Below, one piece after another: positions 7,772-16,238 of a stretch of DNA of 64,000 nucleotides. Origin of the DNA: an uncultured Oscillospiraceae bacterium (GTDB taxonomy: Bacteria > Bacillota > Clostridia > Oscillospirales > Oscillospiraceae); the NCBI GenBank assembly GCA_944385415.1, contig CALWXC010000005.1, positions 84,751 through 148,750 of the forward strand. The letters are read 5' to 3'. Under the pieces are notes generated by a model that saw only the letters and a list, made by a program, of their open reading frames with translations, was not told the origin of the DNA and did not search any database. A program made the translations under genes and the position numbers. The first letter of the stretch is position 1. Each line of letters begins with the position of its first letter.

Positions 7772-8714
7772 AATCATCGCCACCGGCAGTTATCTCCCCA
7801 GCAAGGTCGTCACCAACGACGATCTGAGTAAAATCGTCGACACCAGCGACGAGTGGATTGTCAAGCGCACCGGCATCCGAACCCGCCATTATCTGGGCGA
7901 AGGGGAGACCCACCAGACCATGGCCGAGGCGGCGGCCAAGCAGGCATTGGAGCGGGCCAACATCGACCGCAGCAAAATCGCGGCCTGTATCGTCACCACC
8001 CTGGGCGGCGATTACATCACCCCCACCTGTGCCTGTATGCTCCAGGCGGCGTTGGAACTGGATGAAAACACCGCTTGTTTTGATATGAATTCCGCCTGTG
8101 CCGGTTTCCCCTACGGGTTGAAGCTGGCCCAGGGATTGGTCACCAAGGAGCGTCCCTACGCCCTGGTGGTCTCCTGCGAAGCGCTGTCCCGTCTGACGGA
8201 CTTCACCGACCGCAGCACCTGCGTCCTCTTCGGAGACGGCGCGGGCGCCGTGGTGGTGGAGGGCAGCGAGGACACGCCGGACATCTGCGCCGTTCTGGGC
8301 TCCCGCAGCAATCAGCCGGTGCTGTATATCGACGGCTCCACAGAGGAAGGTCCGTCCTACATCCATATGGAGGGCCAGGCCGTTTTCAAGTTTGCCGTGG
8401 ATATCATTCCCCGCTGCATCCAGTGGATTCTGGACCAGGCCGGGAAGACCGTGGAGGACCTGGACTGGCTGGTCATGCACCAGGCCAATGAGCGCATCAT
8501 TGACCATGCGGTGAAAAAAATGCAGATGCCGCCGGAAAAGGCCTTTAAAAACATTGCAAAGTACGGCAATATGTCGTCGGCTTGTATTCCCATTGCCCTC
8601 AATGACCTGTATGAAGCGGGCCAGCTGCGCAGCGGTATGCGCGTCCTGTGCGTGGGCTTTGGCGGCGGCCTCACCTGGGGCGGCTGCCTGATTGAGATTG
8701 GAGGCATTTCGTAA
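7758..8714 (+). CDS. fabH: 3-oxoacyl-ACP synthase III (KAS III)
   Basis: Starts each fatty acid by condensing an acyl-CoA primer with malonyl-ACP. Its 318 residues include the thiolase-fold catalytic triad: Cys114 in [11 protein letters not shown], the His in VMHQANERI and the Asn in KYGNMSS. I chose the ATG at 7758 ([10 protein letters not shown]), about 11 bases after GGGAGG, because it gives the normal KAS III N-terminus. The frame extending up to 7707 is inside accA. The ATG at 7761 is equally possible. Confidence 0.95.
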   Translation: MMGIKIIATGSYLPSKVVTNDDLSKIVDTSDEWIVKRTGIRTRHYLGEGETHQTMAEAAAKQALERANIDRSKIAACIVTTLGGDYITPTCACMLQAALELDENTACFDMNSACAGFPYGLKLAQGLVTKERPYALVVSCEALSRLTDFTDRSTCVLFGDGAGAVVVEGSEDTPDICAVLGSRSNQPVLYIDGSTEEGPSYIHMEGQAVFKFAVDIIPRCIQWILDQAGKTVEDLDWLVMHQANERIIDHAVKKMQMPPEKAFKNIAKYGNMSSACIPIALNDLYEAGQLRSGMRVLCVGFGGGLTWGGCLIEIGGIS

Positions 8715-8717
8715 ACT

Positions 8718-9641
8718 ATGAAACTCAATGAGATTCTGGGAATTGAATTCCCCATCATCCAGGGCGGCATGGCCAACATTGCCACCGCCGAATTCGCCGC
8801 CGCCTGCTCCAATGCCGGGGCCATGGGCCTGATTGGCTGCGGCGGTATGAACACCGAGCAGCTGCGGGCCGAAATCCGCAAGTGCAAGTCCCTCACCGAC
8901 AAACCCTTTGGCGTCAACCTGATGCTCATGAACCCCTGCGCCGACGAGATGGCCGATATGGTCATTGAGGAGGGCGTCAAGTTCCTGACCACCGGCGCGG
9001 GCAACCCCACCAAGTACATGCCCAAGTGGAAAGCCGCCGGAATCAAGGTCTTCCCCGTGGTGGCCGCCGTGGCCCTGGCGAAAATGCTGGAGCGGGCGGG
9101 CGCCGACGGCGTCATTGCCGAGGGCACTGAGTCCGGCGGTCACGTCGGTGAGACCACCACCATGGCTCTGGTGCCCCAGGTGGTGGACGCGGTTTCCATT
9201 CCTGTCGTCGCCGCCGGTGGTATTGCCGACGGCCGTCAGCTGGCCGCTGCCTATGCGTTGGGCGCTTGCGGCGCCCAGGTGGGCACCTGCCTGCTGACCA
9301 GCGTCGAGTGCCCCGTTCACCAGAACTACAAGGAAGCCGTCCTCAAGGCCAAGGATCGGGATACCACCGTCACCGGCCGCAGCGTCGGCGCTCCCGTCCG
9401 CATCATCAAAAACAAGATGGCCAGAGAATACGTCCAGCAGGAGTACGCCGGCGCTACCAAGGAGGAGCTGGAGCACTACACCCTGGGCAGCCTGCGCCGG
9501 GCCGTCTTCGACGGCGACGTGTCCACCGGCAGCGTCATGTGCGGCCAGGTGGCCGGTATGCTCCATGAGATCAAGCCCGTCCGTCAGATTCTCGAGGAAC
9601 TGGTGGCCGGATGCGATGCCTGCATCAAGAATCTGGGGTAA
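8718..9641 (+). CDS. fabK: Enoyl-ACP reductase II (FMN-dependent)
   Basis: Performs the last reduction of each elongation cycle with a flavin TIM-barrel enzyme of the nitronate monooxygenase/FabK superfamily. It is not a FabI short-chain dehydrogenase, and no fabI is present in the operon. The 307-residue sequence shows the N-terminal IEFPIIQGGMANIA, the GTESGGHVGETTT loop near residues 136-148 and VVAAGGIADGRQ near 168-179, the FMN phosphate site. The operon position between fabH and fabD is typical of Clostridia and streptococci. Confidence 0.95.
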   Translation: MKLNEILGIEFPIIQGGMANIATAEFAAACSNAGAMGLIGCGGMNTEQLRAEIRKCKSLTDKPFGVNLMLMNPCADEMADMVIEEGVKFLTTGAGNPTKYMPKWKAAGIKVFPVVAAVALAKMLERAGADGVIAEGTESGGHVGETTTMALVPQVVDAVSIPVVAAGGIADGRQLAAAYALGACGAQVGTCLLTSVECPVHQNYKEAVLKAKDRDTTVTGRSVGAPVRIIKNKMAREYVQQEYAGATKEELEHYTLGSLRRAVFDGDVSTGSVMCGQVAGMLHEIKPVRQILEELVAGCDACIKNLG

Positions 9642-9647
9642 GGGCCG

Positions 9648-10577
9648 ATGAAACTTGCGTTTTTGTATGCCGGACAGGGCAGCCAGGCCCCCGGCGTGGG
9701 CAAGGACCTGTACAAAGCCTATCCGGCCTTTCGGCAGGTCCTGGACAACGCCCCCGTGGACTTTGATCTGAAAAAGACCTGCTTTGAGGGTGAGCATCTA
9801 AACGAGACAAAATACACCCAGCCCTGTATGGTGGCCTTTGCCGCCGGTGTGACGGCGGTTTTGAAAGAGAACGGCATCGAGCCGGAACTGGCCGCCGGTC
9901 TGAGCCTGGGCGAGTATTCGGCCTTGTGCGCCGCCGGGGTGTGGGATGCCCCCACAGCCATCGCTCTGGCTGCCTTCCGGGGCAACGCCATGACCGAAGC
10001 CGCTAAAGGCATCGACAGCGCCATGGTGGCGGTCCTCAATCTGGACCGCGAGAAACTCCAGAAGGCCTGTGATAAGGCTGCGGATCTGGGTGTGGTGCAG
10101 ATCGCCAATTACAACTGCCCCGGCCAGCTGGTCATTGCCGGTGAGAAGGCCGCTGTGGAGCAGGCTGCCGTTTATGCTAAGGAACTGGGCGCCCGCCGCT
10201 GCATGCCCCTGAACACCTCCGGCCCCTTCCATACGAAGCTGCTGGAGCCTGCCTCCAAGGCCCTCCATGACTATTTCCAGACCATCTCTTTTGTGGAGAT
10301 GCGTTTCCCGGTGCTGTTCAACTGCCTGGGCGACATGAAGGACGATCAGACCACCATCCAGAGTTTGCTGGAGCGTCAGGTCATGTCCAGCGTCTATATG
10401 GAGGACACCATCCGCCGTATGGCCGAGCTGGGCGTGGACACCATTGTGGAAATCGGCCCCGGCAAGGTCCTGTCTGGCTTTGTCAAGAAGACGGCGGCTG
10501 ACATCAAGACGTATGCCATCACCACCGCCGAGGATCTTCAGAATGTGGTGGCAGAGCTGAAAGGAGCGGCCCAATGA
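9648..10577 (+). CDS. fabD: Malonyl-CoA:ACP transacylase
   Basis: Loads malonate from CoA onto ACP. The protein has 309 residues with the N-terminal oxyanion motif AGQGSQ (8-13). The nucleophile is Ser87 in GLSLGEYSAL, and the catalytic His lies in SGPFHTKLL near residue 195. The stop overlaps the fabG start by 4 bases. Confidence 0.95.
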   Translation: MKLAFLYAGQGSQAPGVGKDLYKAYPAFRQVLDNAPVDFDLKKTCFEGEHLNETKYTQPCMVAFAAGVTAVLKENGIEPELAAGLSLGEYSALCAAGVWDAPTAIALAAFRGNAMTEAAKGIDSAMVAVLNLDREKLQKACDKAADLGVVQIANYNCPGQLVIAGEKAAVEQAAVYAKELGARRCMPLNTSGPFHTKLLEPASKALHDYFQTISFVEMRFPVLFNCLGDMKDDQTTIQSLLERQVMSSVYMEDTIRRMAELGVDTIVEIGPGKVLSGFVKKTAADIKTYAITTAEDLQNVVAELKGAAQ

Positions 10578-11320
10578 TCAATCTGACGGGTAAAATCGCC
10601 GTGGTTACCGGAGGCAGCCGCGGCATCGGCCGCGCCATCTGTGAAAAGCTGGCTTCCCTGGGGGCCAATGTGGCGTTCAGCTATGCGGGCAATGCCGCCG
10701 CCGCCCAGGAGACGGAAGCGGCTTGCCGCGCCTATGGCGTGGAGGTTCTGGCCATGCAGGCCGACGTGGGCAAGAGCGAGGCTGTGACGGCCCTCATGGA
10801 CGCCGTAATGGAGAAATTCGGCCGCATTGACATTCTGGTCAACAACGCCGGTATCACCCGGGACAATCTGGCCATGCGCATGAAGGAAGAGGACTTTGAT
10901 CAGGTCATCGAGACCAATCTCAAGGGCACGTTCCTGACCATGAAGGCTGTGTGCCGTCCTATGATGAAGCAGCGCAGCGGCCGCATCATCAACATGGCCA
11001 GCGTTGTGGCCCTGATGGGCAATGCCGGACAAGCCAACTATTGCGCCAGCAAGGCCGGTGTCATCGGCATGACCAAGGCCATGGCCCGGGAGCTGGCCTC
11101 CCGCGGCATCACGGTCAACGCCATCGCCCCCGGCTTCATCGAGACCGATATGACGGCCAAGCTGCCGGAGGATGTGAAAACCGCCATGGCGGGACAAATC
11201 CCCATGGCCCGCTTCGGCAAGCCCGAGGACGTGGCCAACGCCGTGGCATTTCTGGCCAGTGACGAAGCTGCCTATGTGACGGGACAGGTCCTGTCCGTGG
11301 ATGGCGGCATGGCCATGTGA
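10574..11320 (+). CDS. fabG: 3-oxoacyl-ACP reductase
   Basis: NADPH-dependent ketoacyl-ACP reductase of the short-chain dehydrogenase family, 248 residues. The Rossmann motif is VTGGSRGIGRA (12-22) and NNAG is near residue 90. The catalytic Ser lies in NMASVVALMG and Tyr-x-x-x-Lys in ANYCASKAG. The C-terminus ends in the usual VDGGMAM. It is tightly coupled to fabD by an ATGA overlap, and its stop lies 14 bases before the fabF ATG. Confidence 0.95.
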   Translation: MINLTGKIAVVTGGSRGIGRAICEKLASLGANVAFSYAGNAAAAQETEAACRAYGVEVLAMQADVGKSEAVTALMDAVMEKFGRIDILVNNAGITRDNLAMRMKEEDFDQVIETNLKGTFLTMKAVCRPMMKQRSGRIINMASVVALMGNAGQANYCASKAGVIGMTKAMARELASRGITVNAIAPGFIETDMTAKLPEDVKTAMAGQIPMARFGKPEDVANAVAFLASDEAAYVTGQVLSVDGGMAM

Positions 11321-11334
11321 GACGGAGGAAGACA

Positions 11335-12576
11335 ATGAGCAAAAGACGCGTTGTGATCACCGGCCTGGGCGCTGTGACGCCGGTCGGCAATGATATTCCC
11401 GCCTTCTGGGCAGCCATTCAGGAGGGTAAATGCGGTATCGCCCCCATTACCCTCTATGACACAGAAAACAACAAATGCAAGCTGGCCGCCGAGGTCAAGG
11501 ACTTTCAGCCGGAGCAGTTCCTGGACAAAAAGGAGCTGCGCCACATGGACCGCTTCACCCAGTTTGCCATGGTGGCGGCCCGGGAGGCCATGGAGGACTC
11601 GGGCCTCAATATGGAGCAGGAGGATGCCACCCGCTGCGGTACCGTCATTTCCAGCGGCATCGGCGGTATTGCCACCACGGCGGAGGAGCATTCCAAGGGT
11701 TTGACCAAGGGCTTTGACCGGATTTCTCCGTTCTACATCCCCATGGCCATCGCCAATATGGCCGCCGGTCAGATCGCCATTGCCTACGGTCTCAAGGGCA
11801 TGTGCGCCTGTCCCGTGGCCGCCTGTGCCGGCGGCACCAACGCCGTGGGCGACGCCTTCCGCTATGTCCGCGACGGCTACGCCGAGGTCATGGTCTGCGG
11901 CGGCGCGGAAGCCACGGTCCATCCCCAGGGCATGGGCGGTTTCACCTCCATGAAGGCCGTCACCTTTGCCACGGACCCCAACCGGGCCTCCATTCCCTTT
12001 GACAAGGAGCGCAGCGGTTTCGTCATGGGCGAGGGCGCAGGCGTCCTGGTGCTGGAGGAATTGGAACACGCCAAGGCCCGCGGCGCGAAGATCTACGCCG
12101 AGGTTGTCGGCTACGGCGTTACCTGTGACGCCTATCACATCACTGCTCCCGCCCCCGACGGCGAGGGCGGAGCCAGAGCCATGGCCGAAGCCATGGCCGA
12201 CGGCAACCTCCAGCTGGAGGATGTGGACTACATCAACGCCCACGGCACCTCCACGCCCCTCAACGACGCCGGTGAGACGGCGGCCATCCGCAAGGTCTTC
12301 GGCAGCCACGCCGACAAGCTGATGGTCAGCTCCACCAAGTCCATGACGGGCCATATGCTGGGCGCTGCCGGTGCGGTGGAAGCCATCATCACGGCCCTGA
12401 GTCTCCACGACGGCTTTGTGCCCGCTACCATCAACTATCAGGTCCCCGACGAGGCCTGTGACCTGGATATCGTTCCCAACGAGGGCCGCAAGGCAGATAT
12501 CCGCTGCGCCCTGTCCAACTCTCTCGGCTTCGGCGGCCACAACGCTACCGTGGCCCTGCGCAAGTGGGAGGAATAA
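11335..12576 (+). CDS. fabF: 3-oxoacyl-ACP synthase II (KAS II)
   Basis: Elongating condensing enzyme, 413 residues. The nucleophile is Cys164 in VAACAGGTNA. The two active-site histidines are in NAHGTSTPLND and SMTGHMLGAAGA, and Lys in STKSMTG completes the site. The start is the ATG at 11335 behind GGAGG (11324-11328). An in-frame GTG at 11317 lies upstream of that site and is unlikely to be used. Confidence 0.95.
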   Translation: MSKRRVVITGLGAVTPVGNDIPAFWAAIQEGKCGIAPITLYDTENNKCKLAAEVKDFQPEQFLDKKELRHMDRFTQFAMVAAREAMEDSGLNMEQEDATRCGTVISSGIGGIATTAEEHSKGLTKGFDRISPFYIPMAIANMAAGQIAIAYGLKGMCACPVAACAGGTNAVGDAFRYVRDGYAEVMVCGGAEATVHPQGMGGFTSMKAVTFATDPNRASIPFDKERSGFVMGEGAGVLVLEELEHAKARGAKIYAEVVGYGVTCDAYHITAPAPDGEGGARAMAEAMADGNLQLEDVDYINAHGTSTPLNDAGETAAIRKVFGSHADKLMVSSTKSMTGHMLGAAGAVEAIITALSLHDGFVPATINYQVPDEACDLDIVPNEGRKADIRCALSNSLGFGGHNATVALRKWEE

Positions 12577-12579
12577 GAG

Positions 12580-13020
12580 ATGGCAATGGAGCTGAACAAC
12601 CGCCAGATTCAGGAGATCATTCCCCACCGGTATCCGTTTCTGCTGGTGGACAAGATCATCGATATGGAGCCGGGCCAGTGGGCCAAGGGCATCAAGTGCG
12701 TCACGGCCAACGAGGCCCAGTTCCAGGGCCACTTCCCCGGCAATCCGGTGATGCCCGGCGTGCTGATGATTGAGGCCTTGGCCCAGGTAGGTGCCGTCTG
12801 TGCCCTGTCCCTGCCGGAAAACAAGGGCAAGCTGGCCCTGTTCGGCGGCATCAAGGAAGCACGGTTCCGCCAGCAGGTGGTCCCCGGCGATGTGCTGGAG
12901 CTGTCCTGCGAGATCATCAAGCAGAAGGGCCCTGTGGGCGTGGGCAAGGCCGTGGCCACGGTCAACGGCAAGAACGCTGTCACGGCGGAGCTGACGTTCA
13001 TGCTGGTGGACAACCCGTAA
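12580..13020 (+). CDS. fabZ: 3-hydroxyacyl-ACP dehydratase
   Basis: Hot-dog-fold dehydratase that removes water from 3-hydroxyacyl-ACP. Of its 146 residues, [14 protein letters not shown] holds the catalytic His, and [20 protein letters not shown] contains the substrate loop and the catalytic Glu. GGAGG lies 7 bases before the ATG at 12580. It follows fabF by 3 bases. Confidence 0.95.
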   Translation: MAMELNNRQIQEIIPHRYPFLLVDKIIDMEPGQWAKGIKCVTANEAQFQGHFPGNPVMPGVLMIEALAQVGAVCALSLPENKGKLALFGGIKEARFRQQVVPGDVLELSCEIIKQKGPVGVGKAVATVNGKNAVTAELTFMLVDNP

Positions 13021-13032
13021 GGGAGGTTTGTC

Positions 13033-13500
13033 ATGCTGGAACGGGTGGTGTGGGATGTCTACACCAAATTCAAGCTGCATTTTTATCAGCAGATCTTCCG
13101 ACAGTTCCAGAATCGGGAGGCCAGTCTGACCACGGTGGAGACCTACTGCATGGAGACCATCCAGGCATTGGGACAGCCGACGGTCAATGAATTTGCCACC
13201 TTTGCGGGCATCTCCCCGCCCAATGCCGCCTATAAGGTGGCCAGTCTCATCCGCAAGGGGTATCTCCGCAAGGTCCGCAGTCAAAACGACCGGCGGGAAT
13301 ACCACTTGCAGGTGACGGAGAAGTATCTGGAATACTACAACATCGGCAACGGCTATGTCATGGAGGTCATGGAGCGGGTGCGGACCCGCTTTGCCCCCGA
13401 GGACTGCCGCAAGCTGGAACAGATGCTGGATATCATCGGCCGGGAACTGATGCCGGAGGTGGCCCTCTCCCACGGAGAGTCGGAAGAGCCAATCCAATAA
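13033..13500 (+). CDS. MarR-family regulator, probable fatty-acid synthesis repressor (FabT-like)
   Basis: Winged-helix regulator of the MarR family, 155 residues. The recognition region is TVNEFATFAGISPPNAAYKV and the wing contains RSQNDRREYHLQVT, the DRR wing typical of MarR. It is the last gene of the fab/acc operon, 12 bases after fabZ with GGGAGG before its ATG. In lactic acid bacteria FabT, a MarR protein encoded with fab genes, represses the pathway using acyl-ACP as co-repressor. This one probably does the same at the palindromes near 3991-4012. That role is inference, because effector-binding residues cannot be judged here. Confidence 0.85.
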   Translation: MLERVVWDVYTKFKLHFYQQIFRQFQNREASLTTVETYCMETIQALGQPTVNEFATFAGISPPNAAYKVASLIRKGYLRKVRSQNDRREYHLQVTEKYLEYYNIGNGYVMEVMERVRTRFAPEDCRKLEQMLDIIGRELMPEVALSHGESEEPIQ

Positions 13501-13501
13501 G

Positions 13502-13544
13502 AAAACAGCGTGTGCAGTGGGTATCTCCTGCACACGCTGTTTTT
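13502..13544 (+). terminator. Terminator of the fab/acc operon
   Basis: AACAGCGTGTGCAG pairs with CTGCACACGCTGTT around a 10-base loop, followed by TTTTT. It lies directly after the MarR gene. The opposing minus-strand gene ends at 13558, so it may serve both. Confidence 0.9.
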
Positions 13545-13557
13545 GTGTATTACAAAC

Positions 13558-14733
13558 TCAGTAAAGGTCCATGGGACGCTTGCCGGTTTCGTAATCGATG
13601 AGCCGCCAGGTGGCGTCAATGAGGTTGGCGAACATGGGGTTTTCCATGGCCCGGATGACGAAGCTCTGCCGCGGGGTGTTGATATCCTCGCCGGACACCT
13701 GGAAAATGCCGTTGTCGTCGCACAGCTTCCGCAGCCGCTCCAGCTGCTGCTGGGTGTTGCGGGTGGGCATGTAGGTGACGGCGGGCATACCAATGTCCTT
13801 GAGACACACAAACACGTCGTCCAGATAGTCGTCCTCAAACTTCTGGGCCTTCTTGTCGCCGGTGACGCTGTCGCCCACATCGCCCAAATAGGCATAGCAG
13901 GGGACGGCTCCCACATCCTTGGCCAGCTTGACCACGTCGCGGATGTTGGGGCATTCGTCGGTGGCGTCAATGTAGATTTTGGGCACAAAGGCCGACTTCA
14001 ACAGGCCCAGCAGGTCGTATTCATAGAAGGGATACTCTGTATCCAGCATCTGGGCCTTCTGCTTGTCGCTGAGGTTCAAACCGATGGATTGGAGATAATC
14101 CACCATGGACTGGCCCTTGCCGTTCTGCTTCACCATGGCCAAAGCCAGGGCGTACATCAGGTGGCGCTCGGTGACGCCGCCGCCGTCGGCATGCTGGCTC
14201 AGGGGCAGCACATCCCGGTTGTAGTCCAGGGAGATGCCCGGCAGCAACTCATTGATCTTGTCGATCATCTTGCGGTTACGGACGTCCCGGGCTGCCCGGT
14301 AGGGGGCAAACCACTGGTTCAAATAGTCGATTTTGCCGTGAGGCACGCCCTGGATGGTCATGTAGCTGACGCCCACCTGATCGGGGTTGTTGGTGCGGCG
14401 GCCCTCCAGAATGGTGCCGTCCATGGAAGCACGGCACTCCATGCCCACGGTGGCGGGAATGCCCACCAGGGCGGCAGCTTCCAGAAATTCATGGGCACCG
14501 GCAATGGAATCGTGGTCCACGATACCGGCGGTGCACAGGCCTTCGGCCCGGGCCGCGTAGACGGCGGCGGTGGGGGAGTAGGGGGAGAAAGAATAGGTGG
14601 TGTGGATGTGGTTGTTGATGTACTGCTCCACCATGGGCGGGAATTCCGCCGTTTTCAGCACCTCTTTCAGATTGGCGATGCGCTCCTGCCGGGTGGGGGC
14701 GTTGAGCAGCGTTAAAATTTTCTGATCGATCAT
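13558..14733 (-). CDS. PHP-domain metal-dependent phosphoesterase
   Basis: Predicted metal-dependent phosphohydrolase of the PHP superfamily, 391 residues. HIHTTYSFSPYSP near residue 42 is the first metal-binding motif. GIVDHDSIAG (about 70-79) and TVGMECRAS (about 95-103) supply the next ligands. The start is the ATG at 14733 with GAGG 8 bases upstream. An in-frame GTG at 14742 lies too close to that site. It follows the SDR gene on the same strand, separated by a 250 bp gap with a structured repeat. The substrate is unknown; a sugar-pathway role is suggested only by the neighbouring fucose genes. Confidence 0.85.
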   Translation of the reverse strand: MIDQKILTLLNAPTRQERIANLKEVLKTAEFPPMVEQYINNHIHTTYSFSPYSPTAAVYAARAEGLCTAGIVDHDSIAGAHEFLEAAALVGIPATVGMECRASMDGTILEGRRTNNPDQVGVSYMTIQGVPHGKIDYLNQWFAPYRAARDVRNRKMIDKINELLPGISLDYNRDVLPLSQHADGGGVTERHLMYALALAMVKQNGKGQSMVDYLQSIGLNLSDKQKAQMLDTEYPFYEYDLLGLLKSAFVPKIYIDATDECPNIRDVVKLAKDVGAVPCYAYLGDVGDSVTGDKKAQKFEDDYLDDVFVCLKDIGMPAVTYMPTRNTQQQLERLRKLCDDNGIFQVSGEDINTPRQSFVIRAMENPMFANLIDATWRLIDYETGKRPMDLY

Positions 14734-14811
14734 GGTTTTCACCTCAAGGATTGGGGTTTACACAAAGCAGGGAAACGCAAACCGGCACAGTTTGCCGATA
14801 TGCGATATGAT

Positions 14812-14981
14812 CCCCGCCGTCCACCCCACAGGGGCGGCGGCTGGGACCATGGCCTGCGGCCGGGGATTGCGCCATCTGCGGATGGCGCTGGAGACGATGG
14901 GGTATTTCGCGCCGTGCGCGGCGCGACCGGGGCGCTGCCCCTGGACCCTGCGATTTTTTGAAAAAAATCGAGTAAAACTTT
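14812..14981 (-). repeat. Dispersed structured intergenic repeat, copy A
   Basis: Read on the minus strand, it starts AAAGTTTTACTCGATTTTT and continues through hairpins CGATTTTTT/AAAAAATCG, CCAGGGGC-type and GCGCCATC/GATGGCGC to a CCGCC-rich end. Copies B (25720-25894, plus strand) and C (49744-49826, plus strand, only the first half) share this order. It lies between the PHP and SDR genes. Confidence 0.8.
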
Positions 14982-14984
14982 CAA

Positions 14985-15860
14985 TTAGTTCAGCATGACC
15001 TGGCCGCCGGTGACGGGGATGGCCTGGCCGGTCTCGTACTTCTGCTCCACGCAGTAGAAGACGGCACGGGCCACGTCCACAGGCAGACAGCCGCGGTTCA
15101 TGGGCACCTTGGCTTCGTAGTAGGCCTTGACGTCCTCCACAGTCTTGGCGCCGGGCACCTTGCCGGCCTTGAGGTACTGGATAAACAGGCCGCGCTCCGG
15201 GTCCATCCACAGGGGACCGTCCAGATAGTTGCCGGGGCAGATGGCGTTGACCTTGATATTGTAGGCGCACAGCTCCAGGGCGAAGCTCTGGGTCAGACCG
15301 ATGCCGCCGAACTTGGAACCGGCGTAGGCAAAATTCTTGTTGGAGCCCTCCAGACCGGACTTGGAGTTGAGGGTGATGATATCGCCGGTCCACTCGGGGT
15401 CAGCCTCATGCTGGGCCTGCATGATAATGGCCGCGTACTTGGCGCACAGGAACCAACCGGTGTAATTGACGCTGGTGACAAAATCGAAGTCCTTCTTCTC
15501 CATCTGGGCGATGGGGCCGGAACGGACCACACCGGCATTGGACAGCATAATGTCCAGACCGCCGAAGTATTCCACAGTCTCCGCCACCATGTGGGCCACG
15601 CTCTCCTCGTCGGCCACGTTGACGGCAATGAAGTGGGCGCGCTCGCCCAGCTCAGCGGCCACCTGCTTGGCCAGCGGCTCGTTCATATCGGCGATGACCA
15701 CGGAAGCGCCTTCCTTGTACATCTCCTCGGCAATGCCCTTGCCGAAGCCCTGGGCAGAGCCGGTAACAATGGCGATCTTGCCGGCCAGACGGCCGGTGCC
15801 TGCGGGGCGCTTGTGAATGTTCTGCTTGGCCAGTTCCTGCCATTTTGTCATATCGATCAT
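14985..15860 (-). CDS. SDR-family NAD(P)-dependent dehydrogenase
   Basis: Short-chain dehydrogenase/reductase, 291 residues. The cofactor motif is VTGSAQGFGKG (about 32-42), followed by LSNAG near residue 113. The catalytic Ser is in LNSKSGLEG and Tyr-x-x-x-Lys in AYAGSKFGG. The ATG at 15860 has GGAG 10 bases upstream; the longer frame to 16028 runs through the promoter. It resembles sorbitol-6-phosphate-type and deoxysugar dehydrogenases. Divergent from the LacI regulator and fucose isomerase genes, it is likely part of the same sugar pathway, although its substrate cannot be read. Confidence 0.85.
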   Translation of the reverse strand: MIDMTKWQELAKQNIHKRPAGTGRLAGKIAIVTGSAQGFGKGIAEEMYKEGASVVIADMNEPLAKQVAAELGERAHFIAVNVADEESVAHMVAETVEYFGGLDIMLSNAGVVRSGPIAQMEKKDFDFVTSVNYTGWFLCAKYAAIIMQAQHEADPEWTGDIITLNSKSGLEGSNKNFAYAGSKFGGIGLTQSFALELCAYNIKVNAICPGNYLDGPLWMDPERGLFIQYLKAGKVPGAKTVEDVKAYYEAKVPMNRGCLPVDVARAVFYCVEQKYETGQAIPVTGGQVMLN

Positions 15861-15893
15861 AACTGAATAGCTCCTTTGCTGCGATAATAGCTC

Positions 15894-15904
15894 AAAACGT
15901 TTCG
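15894..15904. promoter_or_regulatory. Candidate LacI operator before the SDR gene
   Basis: AAAACGTTTCG, containing the AACGTT centre typical of LacI/GalR operators. The same AAACGTTTCG core occurs at 16197-16206 in front of the LacI gene. Here it sits about 35 bases downstream of the predicted SDR transcription start, a road-block position. Confidence 0.55.
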
Positions 15905-15943
15905 CGATAATGCGGCCGGAAATGCGCAAATTTGGATGGATAC

Positions 15944-15972
15944 ATTCTACCATGGAATCCAGGGGACTGCAA
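15944..15972 (-). promoter_or_regulatory. Promoter of the SDR gene
   Basis: On the minus strand TTGCAG (15972-15967), a 17-base spacer and TAGAAT (15949-15944). Confidence 0.6.
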
Positions 15973-16162
15973 GGCAGGAGAAATCTGGAAGGTGCAAAAC
16001 TGCACAATTCTGAAAACCACTCAAACATCGAAAAAATAAATGTGTTTTTTGTTGGAAATATGTTGTTTTGCGTGAAAACTCACCGGGGATTGCAAAGGCT
16101 TCCAAAGTCATCCCTAAAAAATTGTGAAAATGGCTGAAATGCAGGAAATCCCCTGGGACACC

Positions 16163-16191
16163 TTGACGGTGGCAGCCATTGGGAGTACAAT
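16163..16191 (+). promoter_or_regulatory. Promoter of the LacI-fucI-fucU genes
   Basis: TTGACG (16163-16168), 17-base spacer, TACAAT (16186-16191), about 48 bases before the regulator's ATG. The roughly 190 bases between this and the SDR promoter hold nothing else I can support. Confidence 0.65.
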
Positions 16192-16196
16192 AAGCT

Positions 16197-16206
16197 AAAC
16201 GTTTCG
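16197..16206. promoter_or_regulatory. Candidate LacI operator over the regulator's transcription start
   Basis: AAACGTTTCG directly at the expected +1 of the promoter at 16163-16191. It matches the core of the site at 15894-15904, so the regulator probably represses both directions. This is inference from position and palindromy. Confidence 0.55.
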
Positions 16207-16238
16207 TTCTAACCTTTGACTTTTGGATGGAGGCGTCT

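Noticed and set aside
7731..9797. 688-codon open frame on the minus strand, antisense to fabH-fabK
   Set aside because: It is the shadow of well-identified genes in a high-GC sequence with strong codon bias; it has no ribosome binding site and resembles no protein family.
11272..13533. 753-codon open frame on the minus strand, antisense to fabF-fabZ-marR
   Set aside because: Same reason: long antisense frames are expected opposite high-GC coding sequence, and the composition (Gly/His/Leu/Val-rich) is that of a shadow.
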